Source: an uncultured Roseobacter sp. (lineage in GTDB: Bacteria > Pseudomonadota > Alphaproteobacteria > Rhodobacterales > Rhodobacteraceae). Taken from it: a stretch of DNA of 64,000 nucleotides. The position numbers and the translations under genes are program-made. The notes beneath the pieces were generated by a model. The model was not told the origin of the DNA. It saw only the letters and a program-made list of their open reading frames with translations, and searched no databases. The stretch lies in NCBI RefSeq assembly GCF_947496515.1, contig NZ_CANMDB010000005.1:92501-156500 (forward strand). The letters run 5' to 3'. Below are positions 63,317 through 64,000 of this stretch, piece after piece; position 1 is the stretch's first letter; every line of letters starts with the position of its first letter.

Positions 63317-63904
63317 TCACGGCAACTCGTCGCTGGCAATGATGCGAAAGAACACCCCCGCTGACCACACACCGAACCAGCCATCGTGATGCGCCCCAAG
63401 ATCCACCAGCCGGTAAAAACTCTTGCGGTCGATCAGCGCCTCGAGATTGGCGCGCACCCGCACGTAGGGCGACGGCTCGCCCGTGCCCGCGTCGCGCGCC
63501 ACCCGCAGAGGCAGATCGGCGCTGGCCACGGCGCGGTCGCCCACCTGCGTCTCAAAGGTCAAAACCTGATCCTCCCCCCTGCCCGACACCTCGAAATCCA
63601 CCGCAACAAAAGGCGCGTCGTCCACGGTGATTCCCACTTTCTCCACTGGCGTGACAAGGAAATACCTGCCCTCCTCCTTCTTCAGGATCGACGAGAACAG
63701 CTTCACTAGTCCGGGCCGCCCGATGGGCGTGCCTTCGTAGAACCAGGTGCCATCCCGCCCGATCCGCATGTCGAGATCGCCGCAGAACGGTGGGTTCCAC
63801 AGATGAACGGGCGGCAAACCGCGCGTTTTTGCGGCAGTGATCGAGGCCGCAAGGTTTTCCGCCGACGGTGTCACGGTTTTTTGTCCACTCATTGCTTTTG
63901 CCAT
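63317..63904 (-). CDS. DUF1285-family protein
   Basis: A 195-residue conserved cytoplasmic protein of unknown function. DUF1285 features: GLPPVHLWNPPFCGDLDMRI near residue 29, GTWFYEGTPIGRPGLVKLFSSIL near 51, and YRLVDLGAHHDGWFGVWSAGVFFRI at the C-terminus. Starts at 63904 and 63892 are both possible (GGGGGAA just upstream of the former). It is divergent from the next gene by 56 bp, a pairing with a MoxR-type ATPase common in this bacterial group. Confidence 0.87.
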   Translation of the reverse strand: MAKAMSGQKTVTPSAENLAASITAAKTRGLPPVHLWNPPFCGDLDMRIGRDGTWFYEGTPIGRPGLVKLFSSILKKEEGRYFLVTPVEKVGITVDDAPFVAVDFEVSGRGEDQVLTFETQVGDRAVASADLPLRVARDAGTGEPSPYVRVRANLEALIDRKSFYRLVDLGAHHDGWFGVWSAGVFFRIIASDELP

Positions 63905-63960
63905 TTCCCCCGAGCGCGATACACTTACATTCAACATATAATCCAACGGAGCAGGTTGTC

Positions 63961-64000
63961 ATGAGTGATGCAGAAGACATGGTCGCCGAAATCGAAGCCC
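63961..64000 (+). CDS. Probable MoxR-type AAA ATPase, 5' end only
   Basis: Only 13 codons are in the window (MSDAEDMVAEIEA), cut off by the right edge. An ATG with GGAG 9 bp upstream begins the frame. The acidic, helical start and the divergent DUF1285 neighbour match the moxR locus of related bacteria. The name rests mainly on context. Confidence 0.5.
   Translation, partial: MSDAEDMVAEIEA

Overview
The window reads as chromosomal DNA of a roseobacter-group alphaproteobacterium (Rhodobacteraceae, order Rhodobacterales). Base composition is high in G+C and codon third positions are strongly G/C. Supporting markers are a VPLPA-CTERM protein, a DinB with an N-terminal zinc ribbon, the gpmI-envC-ctpA cluster, a DUF1285 gene next to what looks like moxR, and an AMP-ligase/liv-type ABC/PaaK-like cluster. 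No rRNA operon, prophage, insertion sequence or CRISPR array was seen. One tRNA (Val, GAC), one likely heat-shock promoter and several intrinsic terminators are present.

Layout. 1-378: gene-free, AT-rich stretch with DnaA-box-like and GANTC motifs. 379-3,102: MsrP/MsrQ periplasmic methionine sulfoxide repair, a DUF2306 membrane protein and a secreted fasciclin protein. 3,280-12,287: housekeeping and stress genes (clpB, pyrF, NUDIX, dinB, N-formylglutamate amidohydrolase, tRNA-Val, rpmJ, a NhaR-like LysR regulator, a YghU-type GST), with a candidate small RNA at 6,901-7,015. 12,488-16,261: an orphan fused iron-type ABC permease, a RidA protein divergent from a WYL regulator, and an alpha/beta hydrolase. 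16,364-30,481 (mostly minus strand): an AMP-forming acyl-CoA ligase, a PHP phosphoesterase and a full liv-type ABC transporter (G, H, M, substrate-binding protein, F), ending in a cupin and a PaaK-like ligase. This suggests import of a carboxylic acid followed by CoA activation. The cluster is interrupted by genes for secreted proteins of unknown function and by two small opposite-strand ORFs.

31,712-37,804: a spermidine/putrescine-type ABC transporter (binding protein, ATPase, two permeases) with a TetR regulator upstream; the first permease carries a large extra periplasmic domain. 38,110-42,840: AEC transporter, S-formylglutathione hydrolase, UPF0178, HAD hydrolase, ornithine cyclodeaminase family and alpha/beta hydrolase genes; the last five are tightly packed, three junctions being 4-nt overlaps. 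42,844-48,629: MFS transporter, zapE, folC-accD, CPBP protease. 48,632-51,742: a 1,036-residue ABC-exporter-like protein with a degenerate nucleotide-binding domain and a C-terminal cyclic-nucleotide-binding domain. 51,951-64,000: ilvD, the gpmI-envC-ctpA operon, a zf-CHCC protein, polA, a DUF2798 protein, a hydroxypyruvate-isomerase-like protein with an altered active site, DUF1285 and the first codons of a probable moxR.

Repeats. Three short repeat classes recur between genes: palindromes with a TTCGAA-like centre whose arms covary (seven copies), a double-hairpin element (two copies at 27.3 and 63.2 kb), and a 60-bp element made of 11-bp tandem units (two copies, at 25.6 and 37.1 kb). The best candidates for something undescribed are the ABC/cNMP fusion, the 11-bp iteron element, and the secreted-protein genes set into the liv cluster.
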